DNA of 64,000 bases from Malania oleifera (lineage: Eukaryota; Streptophyta; Magnoliopsida; Santalales; Ximeniaceae), in NCBI RefSeq assembly GCF_029873635.1, contig NC_080422.1, forward strand, positions 58,253,889 through 58,317,888. The letters are read 5' to 3'. The notes beneath the pieces were generated by a model that did no database searches, was not told the DNA's origin, and saw only the letters and a list, made by a program, of their open reading frames with translations. This document shows positions 23,422 to 33,127 of the stretch, one piece after another. Position numbers and translations under genes: made by a program. Numbering within the stretch: the stretch's first letter is position 1; the number at the start of each line of letters is the position of its first letter.

Positions 23422-23530
23422 TACTTTCTCCTCATTTTCAGCTCATTTGCACGAAAATCTTGAGAGATCCTTCACCCCTTCCTACTATTTCCAAGCAAAC
23501 CCTATTACCAAGCCTCACATCCTTGCAGTC

Positions 23531-24721
23531 ATGGCACACATTGAAGCCCATGATATTGCACACGCTAAGGATGAGAACTTCCTTTCAGAAAGGTGCAAGG
23601 TAAAATACATATGGGAGTTTTATCCCAAGGAGGCAATATTAGGTAAGATCCTAGATCTGGACTTCATGAATCAGTACTTTAGCAACATAATGGATATGTA
23701 CGAGTATCAAGGCTGGAAAACGTTTATTTCCTATCAGCCTGGGGGTCATTACCCAACGTATATTTGAATGTTTTATGCTAATTTGGGTAATGATGAAAAT
23801 GGGTACTTCTCCCGTGTATTAAGGGCGGATGTACGTTTCGACGCACAGTACATCTCAGATGTCCTTGATTTTGACCGTGGAGACTTCGAGTGCCCAGATG
23901 TGGTAAATTCCAGGATCTTCGAATAGGAATTCACAGTCGCCACATTTGTGAACCTGACCCTATCTAACCCAGGCACGGCCAGCCAAAACCATCCCCCACA
24001 GTACATACAATTCACAATAGAGGCTAAGGTTGTGCACCACTTGATCACGTACAATGTCCTGCCGAAGGCAAGGTCTAGAGTGCACGTGTCATTTTTGGAC
24101 TGTTTCATTATGTGGTGTCTATTTTCCCAGAAGAAATTGGCTCTGCCCAGCCTGATAATCTGATGGATGATGGCCAAAATGATTGGCCACCGAATTATAA
24201 TGTCGTATGGGGGTATCCTGAACAAGTTGTTTAGGAATATTGGAGTCACGCGCTCAAATGTGGCTTCACTAAAGAGGAGACGACCTGCTGATATCTTCTC
24301 TGGCGTGACCCTGAGACTGATGGGGTACGAGCTTGTCGGTAGCATCTGGGTGCCTTCTAGGGGAGCAGTAGCACTGGTAGAAGCCCCACAGAAGCCACCA
24401 CAACCCGCGCAGCCATCAAATGTGGATCTTATGGCCGCCATCACCAACTTGTCTGACTCATTCATATAGTTTTGAGGATCAATCCAGTCAGACCTACAAG
24501 ACTTGGCATCGTCATCCACTGCACTTCTTGAGGAGTTCCAGTAGTTCTCCATCTCTACTGCTAGTCGCTTTACAGACTTAGAGAGGTCCATGACAGTTAG
24601 CTTCAGCGAACTGAAGGACCGTATTTAAGAGATACAGGATGAGAGAGATAGGATGATCATGGACTTTGACTTTGATGCCGGTGACGGTGGTGATGGAGGA
24701 GATGATGGAAGGGAGTTCTAG
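23531..24721 (+). pseudogene. Accessory ORF in env position, homologous to that at 13574-14786
   Basis: From ATG 23531 (MAHIEAHDIAHAKDENFLSE) one frame can be followed without an indel for 397 codons to the TAG at 24719-24721. It is interrupted by in-frame stops at 23765, 23924, 24161, 24467, 24473, 24542 and 24626. Conserved blocks are EAILGKILDLDFMNQYF, GWKTFISYQPGGHYP, LITYNVLPKARSRVHVSFLD and FIMWCLFSQKKLALPSL, all matching the ORF at 13574-14786. A Pro-rich hinge (KPPQPAQPSN) follows, then a helical region and an acidic Gly/Asp-rich tail. From memory the family is the 'putative plant transposon protein domain'; its function is unknown. The absence of frameshifts against many stops suggests decay mainly by point mutation. 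Confidence 0.65.
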
Positions 24722-25831
24722 AATTCGGAGTAGTCTACAGATCAGATTGCGTGGCTTTGATTCATTTAGTTTATTCTATATCATCTGGTCTATACTAAAT
24801 AAAAACAGCTTTTACCTTTTATTTTGTATTCTCATGCAGATACTATTATATACTACCCTGTTTGATTATAATATATATCAGTAGTACCTTGACATGTATG
24901 TGCTTGTGGTTGAATGATTATTCTATTGAAATGCATGAATAGTATAGAATGCCTACTGCATGACGGATGCAGTTGATGAGAATTGCTTGCTGGTAGATGA
25001 TAGGTTCTCACATGCCTTACTCCTGTGATACTGCTAGTTTGAGAATCATTTTTGTGCAGGTAAAATTTTTGGAAATGTCTTGTTTACAGCCGACATACTG
25101 CCGAATTTTCTGCAGACATTTGTTCAAATGATTAAAACAATTCTCTTTTGTGTGCACAACATCTAAATATGTCAAAAGCTAACTCATTTACATATCACAT
25201 TCCTTGGAGTCAATTGTGCATCTATATATACATTTAAAGTGATTGTTTCATAACTTGCATAAATTTAGGGGGAGCTCTCTCATGTGAACTTTCCAAGTCT
25301 TAGCAACTGATACTGATGATTAACTTATTTTCCTGCTTTAGACTTTGTGAAAGTTGATTATCGATTGTGTGCACAATTCATATTTCTATCACTTGCTTAT
25401 ATTGATTATCATCTGTGATGCACAAATTGTCCATTTAATGATCATCTTGAACGTATATATTTGCTTGATTAGACCATACTGAACTATTTGAGTAGTTATG
25501 GATAAACTGCTATGACTTATTTGAACTCAAACGGGTTACACTTATACAGATTTTATTTTGGAAAGTTCAATTTACAAACAACACTCTGCCTAAATTTTTC
25601 TAAATCTTTCCAAAATTCTTCTTGTATAACTGTAATACTTACCCATTGCCTAGGATTTTAACTCAAATGACCCTTTTTGATGTTGACAAAAGGGGGAGAT
25701 GGCAAGGGGCAAAAATAATAATAATGGGTTTGTTTAAAAATAAATTGGATGCATATTGTGAGGGGGAGCCTTCTTAGGCTTAACCTTATATTTTTGCTAA
25801 TCGTATTTGTCATCATCAAAAAGGGGGAGAA
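24722..25831 (+). other. 3' internal region with repeated polypurine tracts
   Basis: No ORF. Purine tracts occur at about 25269 (TTAGGGGGAGC), 25690 (AAAAGGGGGAGATGG), 25760 (GAGGGGGAGCC) and 25818-25831 (AAAAAGGGGGAGAA), the last abutting the 3' LTR. Several tracts after pol are a known Sirevirus feature. The region is parallel to 8119-8628 of the related element. Confidence 0.65.
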
Positions 25832-28067
25832 TGTTGACCTTATAGGTCATGCCCAGTTTTGATTATGACAAATACTCATTGTATCTAATGGGTGTTTGAG
25901 GTTTTTTATAGGAACTATGATTGTTAAGATCGAGATAGGCACAAAGCAAGTAAAGCATAAAGTTGGAAGACCCAATTCATTTGTATTTTATTTCATGTTG
26001 TAATATAATTCATATGCAAAGGGTCTGTAATAGTAAATAGGGTTTGGTTTGTAATAAGCACACACATCACATGCATAATTTATTACGTAAGCTCAAACAA
26101 ACTGCAACCTAAAAGTGACCTTAGAATAACCTTAGGGTTTACCCTTCGGTCGACCGACACCGAATTCTTTCGGTGTCTTTATATTGGACAAAAATGACCC
26201 TAGGACACACACCATTGCACCTTTGATTGTTATGCACTTTAATAGGATTTATGTGTTTCTAGACATGACCGAAATGCACACATTGTGCACTTTCAGTCGA
26301 CTGACCTTGGCAGTTCATTCTGCCCCGGTTGATCGAAACAGGCCTGGGTCAATAGTTGACTAAGGCCTTGGTCGACCAAACCAGAATAGTTCAAAACCCC
26401 CCGGTCAACCGAAACCCCCTGAGGTCAACAAATTGACCTTCTCGTCGACCGAGCCAAATTTGTATTGCAACTACTTGGTCAACCGAGGGTCCTCGAAAGG
26501 AGTCCCAACGGTCTGGTTGACCGAACCATGCAGTTCAAAATGGCCTGGTCGACCGAACCTTGGTAAAATGGAAAATCACCTACTTTCGGTCGACCGACCA
26601 TTCAGTTCAAAAGTGCCCTGGTCGACCGAACCATATGAACTCTGGTCGACCGAAATGGTTCTGGTTGATCGGACCTCTCGGGTTGCCCTGATTTTTACAG
26701 CGGTTAAACATTTTTAAACAGGGTTAATTAGGGTTAAAATGATCTTAAACAATATTAATAATACCCAACATGTCCTAATGGCTATAATTCTTGCAATATC
26801 TATATATAGTCCATCATTTGCTAAGATTAGCAGATTTGATTAGGGTGAAATTCTCTAAAAATCTCAAAACCCATAATACTCATCTTTGAGCCTCCAACAC
26901 TTATTCTTACCAGATCTTACTTCTCAAATACTTTTGTAAGTGTGATTTAAGTATGGTTGTTCTATAGGTTTGCTCTCGTTGTTTGGTAGTTGTTTGATAT
27001 AATTTTCTTGAGAGCTAAGCCTAAGTATTCTTATGGTACTTTGTTAATAAGTCTCACCTAAGAAGACTTGTATTAAACTTCTAAGTATTGCATATCCATT
27101 GCAATAACTTGAGAAGTTCGTATTTGTTTATGCATTGCAAAATCTCTTCAAAACATTTTCAAATATCTTGTGGTATTTATTTTGATATAACTTAGAGAAG
27201 ATATTTGTTTATGTGATAGTGATCTTTGTTGCAATATTCATTTACTCATATATTATTTGCTGAATACAAAGATTACACATCTTTTGCAAACCAAGCATAT
27301 ACATCACTTGATATTTACATGCTTGAGATATCATGCTGATTGAAATACTTGAGACTTGACATCTTTGTGTGAACTTATTGGCTAAATATCTTGTGATACA
27401 AAGATTGCTTGATTGATACTCTCACGCACTCATTACACTGATAGTAAATATATATATTTGAGAGTTGAGATATTGGACCACATTGAGCTTACATATTAAA
27501 TCATATTGTGGTGTATGTAATTGTGTGTAATTGGGTACACATCTGCTTTACATGAAAGCATAATCACTGTACCATTTTATTGTAATACATATCTGTTGTA
27601 TTTCCAAGCACTGGCCTGAAGATGGAGACTAGCCCTGGAATAGTCCCGGATTGGCTTAGACCCGGTTAGGAAAGCTAGGTGTGCCATCCTGTTAAGGCGT
27701 TTAGGTTGAGGTCAGCCCCGCTAATTGACCTGGTTGTAATCGGTGCCACTCCACCCTTAAGTGAGCTATTAGTGGAATCCTTGGACTTGCGAGTTAGAGG
27801 CGAGGACGTTGGCACAGTTGGCCGAACCCCCATAACATATCGTGTGTTTGTGTATATTGACGCACTTTATATTTACCACACGTGTATGTTATAATGTGAA
27901 TGATGTGCTTGATTTAAATTTCCGCATATTATATTTATTAGCGTATTTGGAATTGGATAGAAAGACCCTAGGGTGTAATATTCAACTAACATCCAGTTCA
28001 ACCTAGGAGAAATGTTTAAAATTCCAATTCACCCCCCTCCCCTTTTGGGAATACACCAATTCTAACA
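25832..28067 (+). repeat. 3' LTR of the nested Sirevirus-like element
   Basis: It runs from TGTTGACCTTATAGGTCA to CCAATTCTAACA, 2236 bp, matching 18741-21007 throughout with scattered substitutions and small indels. It is followed by the right copy of GTTAT. Confidence 0.9.
26145..26680 (+). promoter_or_regulatory. GGTCGACC-type palindromic box array, 3' LTR
   Basis: Perfect TCGGTCGACCGA palindromes lie at 26145-26156 and 26585-26596, with about a dozen variants between them and up to 26670. The box at 26145 is TCGGTTGATTGA at the matching place of the 5' LTR (19053), three C-to-T changes since insertion. Confidence 0.7.
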
Positions 28068-28072
28068 GTTAT
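28068..28072. repeat. Right target-site duplication GTTAT
   Basis: It is identical to 18736-18740 and follows the last base of the 3' LTR. The minus-strand gag coding resumes directly after it. Confidence 0.9.
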
Positions 28073-29284
28073 GTTTCTCTTAAAGACTTTCATGAATCTT
28101 TTCTATAGAGGAAATAGCTCAACTTGTAATTCTTTATATGAAGGCATACTATCGCAAGATTCGTCTAAAGACTCATTGTTAGATTTTGTTGAAAAGTAAT
28201 AGGAATTTACCTCTTCGTCATTCGCCATAAAGCATATATTTTCCATCTCTTGTCCACTTGACTCGTTTTCCGTCTCGCTAGAGCTTGAATCATCCCAAGT
28301 AGCCTTCATAGCTTCCTTCTTTTTCTTCTTGTTTTTCTTGAGTAACGGGCAATATGGCTTGATATGCCCTGGTTTCTTGCCATGATAGCATATAGGGGGT
28401 TCATTTTTACTTTTATTTTCTTTTCTACTTGTCTCTCCTTTTTCAGGTTTCTTTTTATTGAACTTTCTAGGAAACCTCTTATTCCTTCTATAGAACTTGC
28501 CTAGTCTCTTAGTGATGAGTGCTAATTCATCTTGATCTAAGTCACTTGATTCACTTTCTTCTTCACTTGAGCTGTTGCTAGAAGCTTTTAGGGCAATGGA
28601 CTTTTTCTGCTTAGGTTCGGGATTTCTTTGCTTTAATGTCATTTCATAGGTGAGTAGTGAACCTATTAGTTCATCTAGTAAGGTGGTCTTGAGATTCCTA
28701 CCTTCTGTGATAGCAGTAGCCTTTGGTTCCCATATGAAGGGAGGGCCTCATAGTATTTTCCTAATCATTTCGTAGGTAGTGTAAGTTTTTCCTAAGGCAC
28801 TTAAGGAATTTATTATGTGAGTGAATCTTGTATACATACTAGAGATTGTTTTATCTGAATTCATTTTGAATGCTTCATACACACTTGTTAACATATCTAT
28901 CCTATTGTCTCTAATATCTATTGTTCCTTCATATGTTACTTCTAATTTGTCTTAAATCTCTTTAGCCGTTTTGCAGGTCATAACCTTGTTAAATTCATTA
29001 GCATCTAGAGCACAATATAAAGTATTTATAGCACTTGAATTGATTTGAAGCATTTTATAGTCTGAATAGGTCATATCCTTTTCCTCTTTTGGAATTTGTT
29101 TTCCATCTACTATCTTTGTAGGGATTAGGTATCCATCCATAACTACTTCCCATGCTTTCCAATCCATGTGTTCAAGATAGATTTGCATTCTCTTTTTCCA
29201 AAACGTATAGTTATGTCCAAAAAAGATTGGTGGATGGGTTGAGGATTGGCCCTCTCCAAAAGGAGCTACTCCTATATTTGTCAT
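28073..29284 (-). pseudogene. copia gag N-terminal part of the outer minus-strand element
   Basis: It starts at ATG 29284 (MTNIGVAPFGEGQSSTHPP), followed by the DUF4219/UBN2-type gag core (WKKRMQIYLEHMDWKAWEVV and, past a stop at about 28952, YTRFTHIINSLSALGKTY). A second in-frame stop (TGA, probably from an Arg CGA codon) lies near 28745. From 28642 the frame is open, with a Lys/Ser-rich stretch, a knuckle of form C-YH-G-KKPG-H-IKPY-C in which the second Cys is Gly, and an acidic region. The frame ends shortly before the nested element and the rest of gag is at 18204-18740. It was the particle protein of this element and is now broken. Confidence 0.8.
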
Positions 29285-29327
29285 TCATATCTTTTTATAG
29301 CTTCTTGTTAGGAATTACTATAACTAG

Positions 29328-29339
29328 GCTCTGATACCA
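29328..29339 (-). other. Primer-binding site (initiator tRNA-Met type)
   Basis: The minus strand reads TGGTATCAGAGC, two bases inside the LTR end at 29342 and 44 bases upstream of the gag ATG. Confidence 0.9.
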
Positions 29340-29341
29340 AT

Positions 29342-29718
29342 TGAAATTAGGATAGCTTCCCAAGAGGAGGGGTGAATTGGGTTTTAAAATTTTATTTTCT
29401 TTTTAATGTTTTTGTGTTATAACAATAAGCACACTTCCAACACAATCACAAAATTAAATCAAATCAACCACAACCAAAAGCAAAATAATCAATATCTTGA
29501 TTCTTGTATCAATAGCCCTATAGCAAAGTGAGAAGCTCACTGGATTTATATAAACCCTGTGTTATTTCATAATCACACTTCTTCCTAGTGTTTAGTTTTT
29601 AAATAAACTTTCAGTTTAATAAGTTTAGGATGATCAACCAACGTAGTCCCTTTTGGTTTTCGATATAAATGCTGATCAAGCCAAAACGAATTATCTTCCA
29701 GTCTATTTAACAACCATA
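29342..29718 (-). repeat. 5' LTR of the outer element, truncated to its last 377 bases
   Basis: It matches 11297-about 11680 of the 3' LTR, including TATTTAACAACCATA at the break. After 29718 the match stops and a plus-strand LTR fragment begins. No target duplication can be read because the outer LTR end is gone. Confidence 0.75.
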
Positions 29719-30309
29719 TACAACGAGTTATCTTAGGATTTTCTATTGTACTCACTAGCTTTGTGTAGAAACATTTGAGTGTATTTGCAAAAATTGTAAC
29801 TTCTATATTGTAATCATGGTTCGGGCTGTAAACAAGGTTTGAGGAGAAAATTGTATCTCTTGTAAGCAGTGGAGTAGGAGGACGTTGTACCTCTTGTAAG
29901 TAGCGGATTGTAAGGGAAGCTCCATCCCGGTTAAAGGAGTAGGGATTTAGTGGAATCCTTGAGTGGGTTGCTCAAGGCGAGGACGTAGGTCGGGTTGGCT
30001 GAACCTTGTAAAATCGTGTTTGCATCTCTCTTACCCTTAACTCCTTTTTAATTTCGGCATTGTATTTAAATTACGTGTGCACTGTGTATGTGTCGAACAC
30101 TTGTTACATCTGTGAGTAATTGGGTAAAAGTGTATGCTTGACAAAGACACAAATTAGATTGATTAATTGTGAAACATTAACCTCATTGTTGGGTAACTTG
30201 AAAGTGTGTAATTGAAGGTTTTTTGAAATTAGATCTTAAAGGTCATAATCTTTTTAAAATACCCAATTTACCCCCATCCCCCTCTTTTGGGATAACACTG
30301 TAATTCACA
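29719..30309 (+). repeat. LTR fragment of a Sirevirus-like family, 5' truncated
   Basis: This is the terminal third of an LTR in plus orientation. It contains GGCGAGGACGTAGGTCGG and GAACCTTGTAAAATCGTG and ends with a C-rich stretch followed by TTTTGGGATAACACTGTAATTCACA at 30309. The matching 5' portion is missing and its left end faces the truncated LTR of opposite strand at 29718. Confidence 0.6.
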
Positions 30310-32980
30310 ATGTTTAAAGAAAATACAAAGACAAATTCAAAAAGAAAACTCACTTTTTTTTTTCTTTTTTTTCCAACCAATTTTATTACACAATAAACAC
30401 ATATTCCTAATGAAAACACCTAAACCAACCCAGCTCTTGATGTACGTCATTATAATCTTCACTATTTCAGGATTGGACTGTTTGGGATACACCCCATGCT
30501 CCACTTGCTTTAATTTTTTAGCCATAACTTGTGCCTTATTAGCAACTCCATGTACTTGATGATTCATCTCAAATTCCTAATGATCCAGTGATCGAAACTC
30601 AACCTTCCAATATCGTGCTTTTGTACATAAGGCACTATTTCCTAATATTTGGCTTGTAATTGTGTGTATTCACTGTCCCATTTTTGCAACCGAGCCTCAA
30701 GTTCTTGCAAGATTTGGGACATTCCTTCATTCTTAGATTTAGTGGTTCTTAATAATTCTTTGTTTAGCTTGGATTCTACTTTAAATACTTTTCCTTTTTT
30801 TCCTTAGGGCTATCATTTCCTCCTCAGCTTGCAAGCATATGTCCTACTTCTATTTAACATTCTGCTAGCACCTAAGAATTATTCCATGTTCCCTTTGCTT
30901 CATCTGTCAAGCACTTACTTCAGCCCCCATAGTTCTTTCCTTGATTGAATGAATTTTTTCCTACAGCTCTGTTTTTTCCTATAACCATTCTATTTCCCGA
31001 GATTCCTTTTTCATTCAGGACTAATCAATAATTGAAGATTCTGTCTACAAATCAGCAATCCACTGAGTCCTTGGTAGTTGGAAACCTATAACATGAGGAT
31101 TAACTCAGTTAGTGCACCAACCATTATAATTTCACTAGACCTTGATGATATGACTGCCTGAATAAATCAAATGAATGACCTTCCAGGCTACAACAAATCT
31201 CCCAATCTACTTTTGAGCTCCTTCATGATCATAAGCAAATTCTAAATTCTCTAAACCATGCGTCATTAATATGAACTCAATAGACCCTATTTGTCTTCTG
31301 AACATAAGGAGAGTATAAGCTATTCTTCCTCATGGGCCTAATAATGGGACCTACAAAAACTCTCCAAATCTTTATAGCATATCAACGTATCCCATCCATA
31401 GTGCTTGCCACATGAATCACCCAATTTTGTATCCTTTTAATACATTCAAACTTGTTTGGTTGCTCCTCCCACTTAGCCCCCCTCAAAATCAATTAAAGGA
31501 ATTCAGAGCCTAGAGAACATGGGATAGAAGTAACCTTCTCTGCATGGTACATGACTTATGAACCACACATATGGTGGAGGAACACAACATCTCAATCTAC
31601 CCTTCCCTTTTATTCTACAATAAGTAAGAGATCAGAATATTTTTGCTAGAATATCGAGTATTGGGTTAGTCTCGTCCTGAACTTAGGCCACAAAAGAGAC
31701 TACTTCCTTGTCAACATATTCCAATTCCTTAGGAAAAACAACCAATCCACAAATAGCAAGTGCCATAATACCTGTCTGGACTTCTTCTTTACCCTCTCCT
31801 TCCTTTAAGGTATTTAGGATTTCCCAATTAATCCTTTTATTGCCTTTCTAAATCTATCAATCCACTTTTAGAGTTTTGATCCTTATCACCTTACATATCT
31901 CTTTTCTAAATGATACTTTATGATTGTACCTATACATCCTGTAAGGTGTATGAAGCTTAATCAAATTCAGTAATGACGTGTATTCTTCAATAGTTTGAGT
32001 CATATATATCCACTCAAAAGTGAAGCAACAATAAGAAGGATTCCAAAAATCCACAAGAACACTCATCACTTCTTGTCTCACTGTTATGTGCAACAAGAAT
32101 CCAATGTGGCCATATAACTGAGATAACTTTAATCGTCATTTAGCTATCCAACTTGCCCAGATTGTCTTCGACTCCTTTAGAGAGTTTTATTAAGAGTTAA
32201 CCCTAACCCAAGCTGGCAGCATCACATTAGTTCCTTCAATCAAACTATCACTCTGATATCTTTGATGGTCTTCAGAATACAAGTACACTTCTATTTCTTT
32301 CTATTTACACACCACTACTAAGATATCCATAGGGAGATTCAGGGCAAATCTAGAATTTTGGCAAAGTAGTGTATATGCCTAAAATGAATGCAAAATGTGG
32401 TAAAAAACACAAGGGAACTCAAAAAAAAATACAACAAAAGAATGGACTAAGTCATGTGAAGAAGGATGAAGCTCCAATCCCAATCCAGGTGGATTTATTA
32501 CATACAGGTTTTCCTCAAGGCTCTATCCTAAATGAGGAAATTAGAGACAGGTATGTGTGGTTCAAGCTCTATTCCCTATCAACAATAGGTTCCTAGAATG
32601 TCTCATATCCTTACCTAATGGGTTTGGACAAAATACAAATTGAGGGGAGTGATTCATACGCGCCCAAAGACCCTGTCTAACAAAAGCCAACGATGCTACA
32701 CCCCTATCTATTCCTAAAAGGTAAATCTCGGGTATAAGGCTCGTGAAAATGTGTGTGCTCACATAAATTTAAAAGTATATCTCCTCATTCCAAAGCATCA
32801 TCATGTACATACTTATATATTTATCCACAACATATACATAAGAGCTTTATACAAGTAAAATATCCACAAGTACACAACAAATATTCATATTTATAGGTAA
32901 AATATCATGAAGTAATGAAAAGGAATATTAAATTCATATTTGGAATAATTCATAATTAATTACTGGTTCGACTCTCTAAC
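30310..32980 (-). pseudogene. Decayed gypsy-type gag with DUF7745-like domain
   Basis: The best segment is 32096-31857 on the minus strand: VMSVLVDFWNPSYCCFTFEW followed by TIEEYTSLLNL. It resembles the DUF7745 N-terminal domain found in gag of some plant gypsy elements (FWDPxYRCFTF, then PTIEEY). Further on, broken frames keep possible traces such as IWRVFVGPIIRPM near 31360. A Lys-rich possible coiled coil lies at 30567-30337. Stops and frameshifts occur throughout. The primer-binding site at 32981-32998 and the LTR beginning at 33002 support a minus-strand gypsy element whose 3' part was lost at 30309. Confidence 0.5.
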
Positions 32981-32998
32981 TCTCCAACGGAGTCGCCA
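32981..32998 (-). other. Primer-binding site of the decayed gypsy element
   Basis: The minus strand reads TGGCGACTCCGTTGGAGA, three bases from the LTR end (TGTCACAATG on the plus strand from 33002). It begins TGG, as a tRNA-CCA complement must. I cannot name the tRNA with certainty. Confidence 0.55.
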
Positions 32999-33001
32999 AG
33001 C

Positions 33002-33127
33002 TGTCACAATGCCCTGGAGAAGGATCCGAAATGGTAAAGGTACTTAAAATATTAATTTGATGGAGTCACCACTAAACTGTTATTTACTTAAGGTGTGGTT
33101 AGTTCACCTAATTACTACTTGTTGATT
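33002..33127 (-). repeat. Gypsy 5' LTR, inner piece
   Basis: It begins TGTCACAATGCCCTGGAG on the plus strand next to the PBS and is cut at 33127 by the chromovirus-like element. The same LTR continues at 38719. The last five bases (TGATT, 33123-33127) are duplicated at 38714-38718. Confidence 0.55.

Larger units (their letters stand above)
18741..28067 (+). mobile_element. Complete Sirevirus-like non-autonomous element with gag and accessory ORF, no pol
   Basis: The element is 9327 bp, flanked by the perfect 5-base duplication GTTAT, with LTRs of 2267 and 2236 bp, a tRNA-Met PBS, a shortened gag, a non-coding spacer, a palindromic box array, an accessory ORF and a terminal polypurine tract. 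No protease, integrase, RT or RNase H motif is seen between gag and the accessory ORF, so it would have needed enzymes from a related element. It lies in the gag of the minus-strand element around it and is therefore younger than that one. The LTRs differ by roughly 8% over the first 200 bases compared by eye, so the insertion is not recent. Confidence 0.9.
11297..29718 (-). mobile_element. Sirevirus-like copia element with accessory ORF, split by a nested element
   Basis: Minus-strand order is truncated 5' LTR (29718-29342), PBS (29339-29328), gag (29284-28073), nested plus-strand element (28067-18741), rest of gag (18740-18204), protease to RNase H (18145-15115), box array (15092-14988), accessory ORF (14786-13574), polypurine tract (13020-13007) and 3' LTR (13006-11297). 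The two LTR pieces match closely over their shared 380 bases. The 5' LTR stops matching at 29718, where an opposite-strand LTR fragment begins, so its outer end was lost. All coding parts carry stops, so the element cannot move by itself. Confidence 0.8.

Noticed and set aside
23773-24591. Minus-strand frame of 272 codons
   Set aside because: It lies opposite the accessory ORF, whose plus-strand homology to 13574-14786 is clear. The long minus frame is chance.
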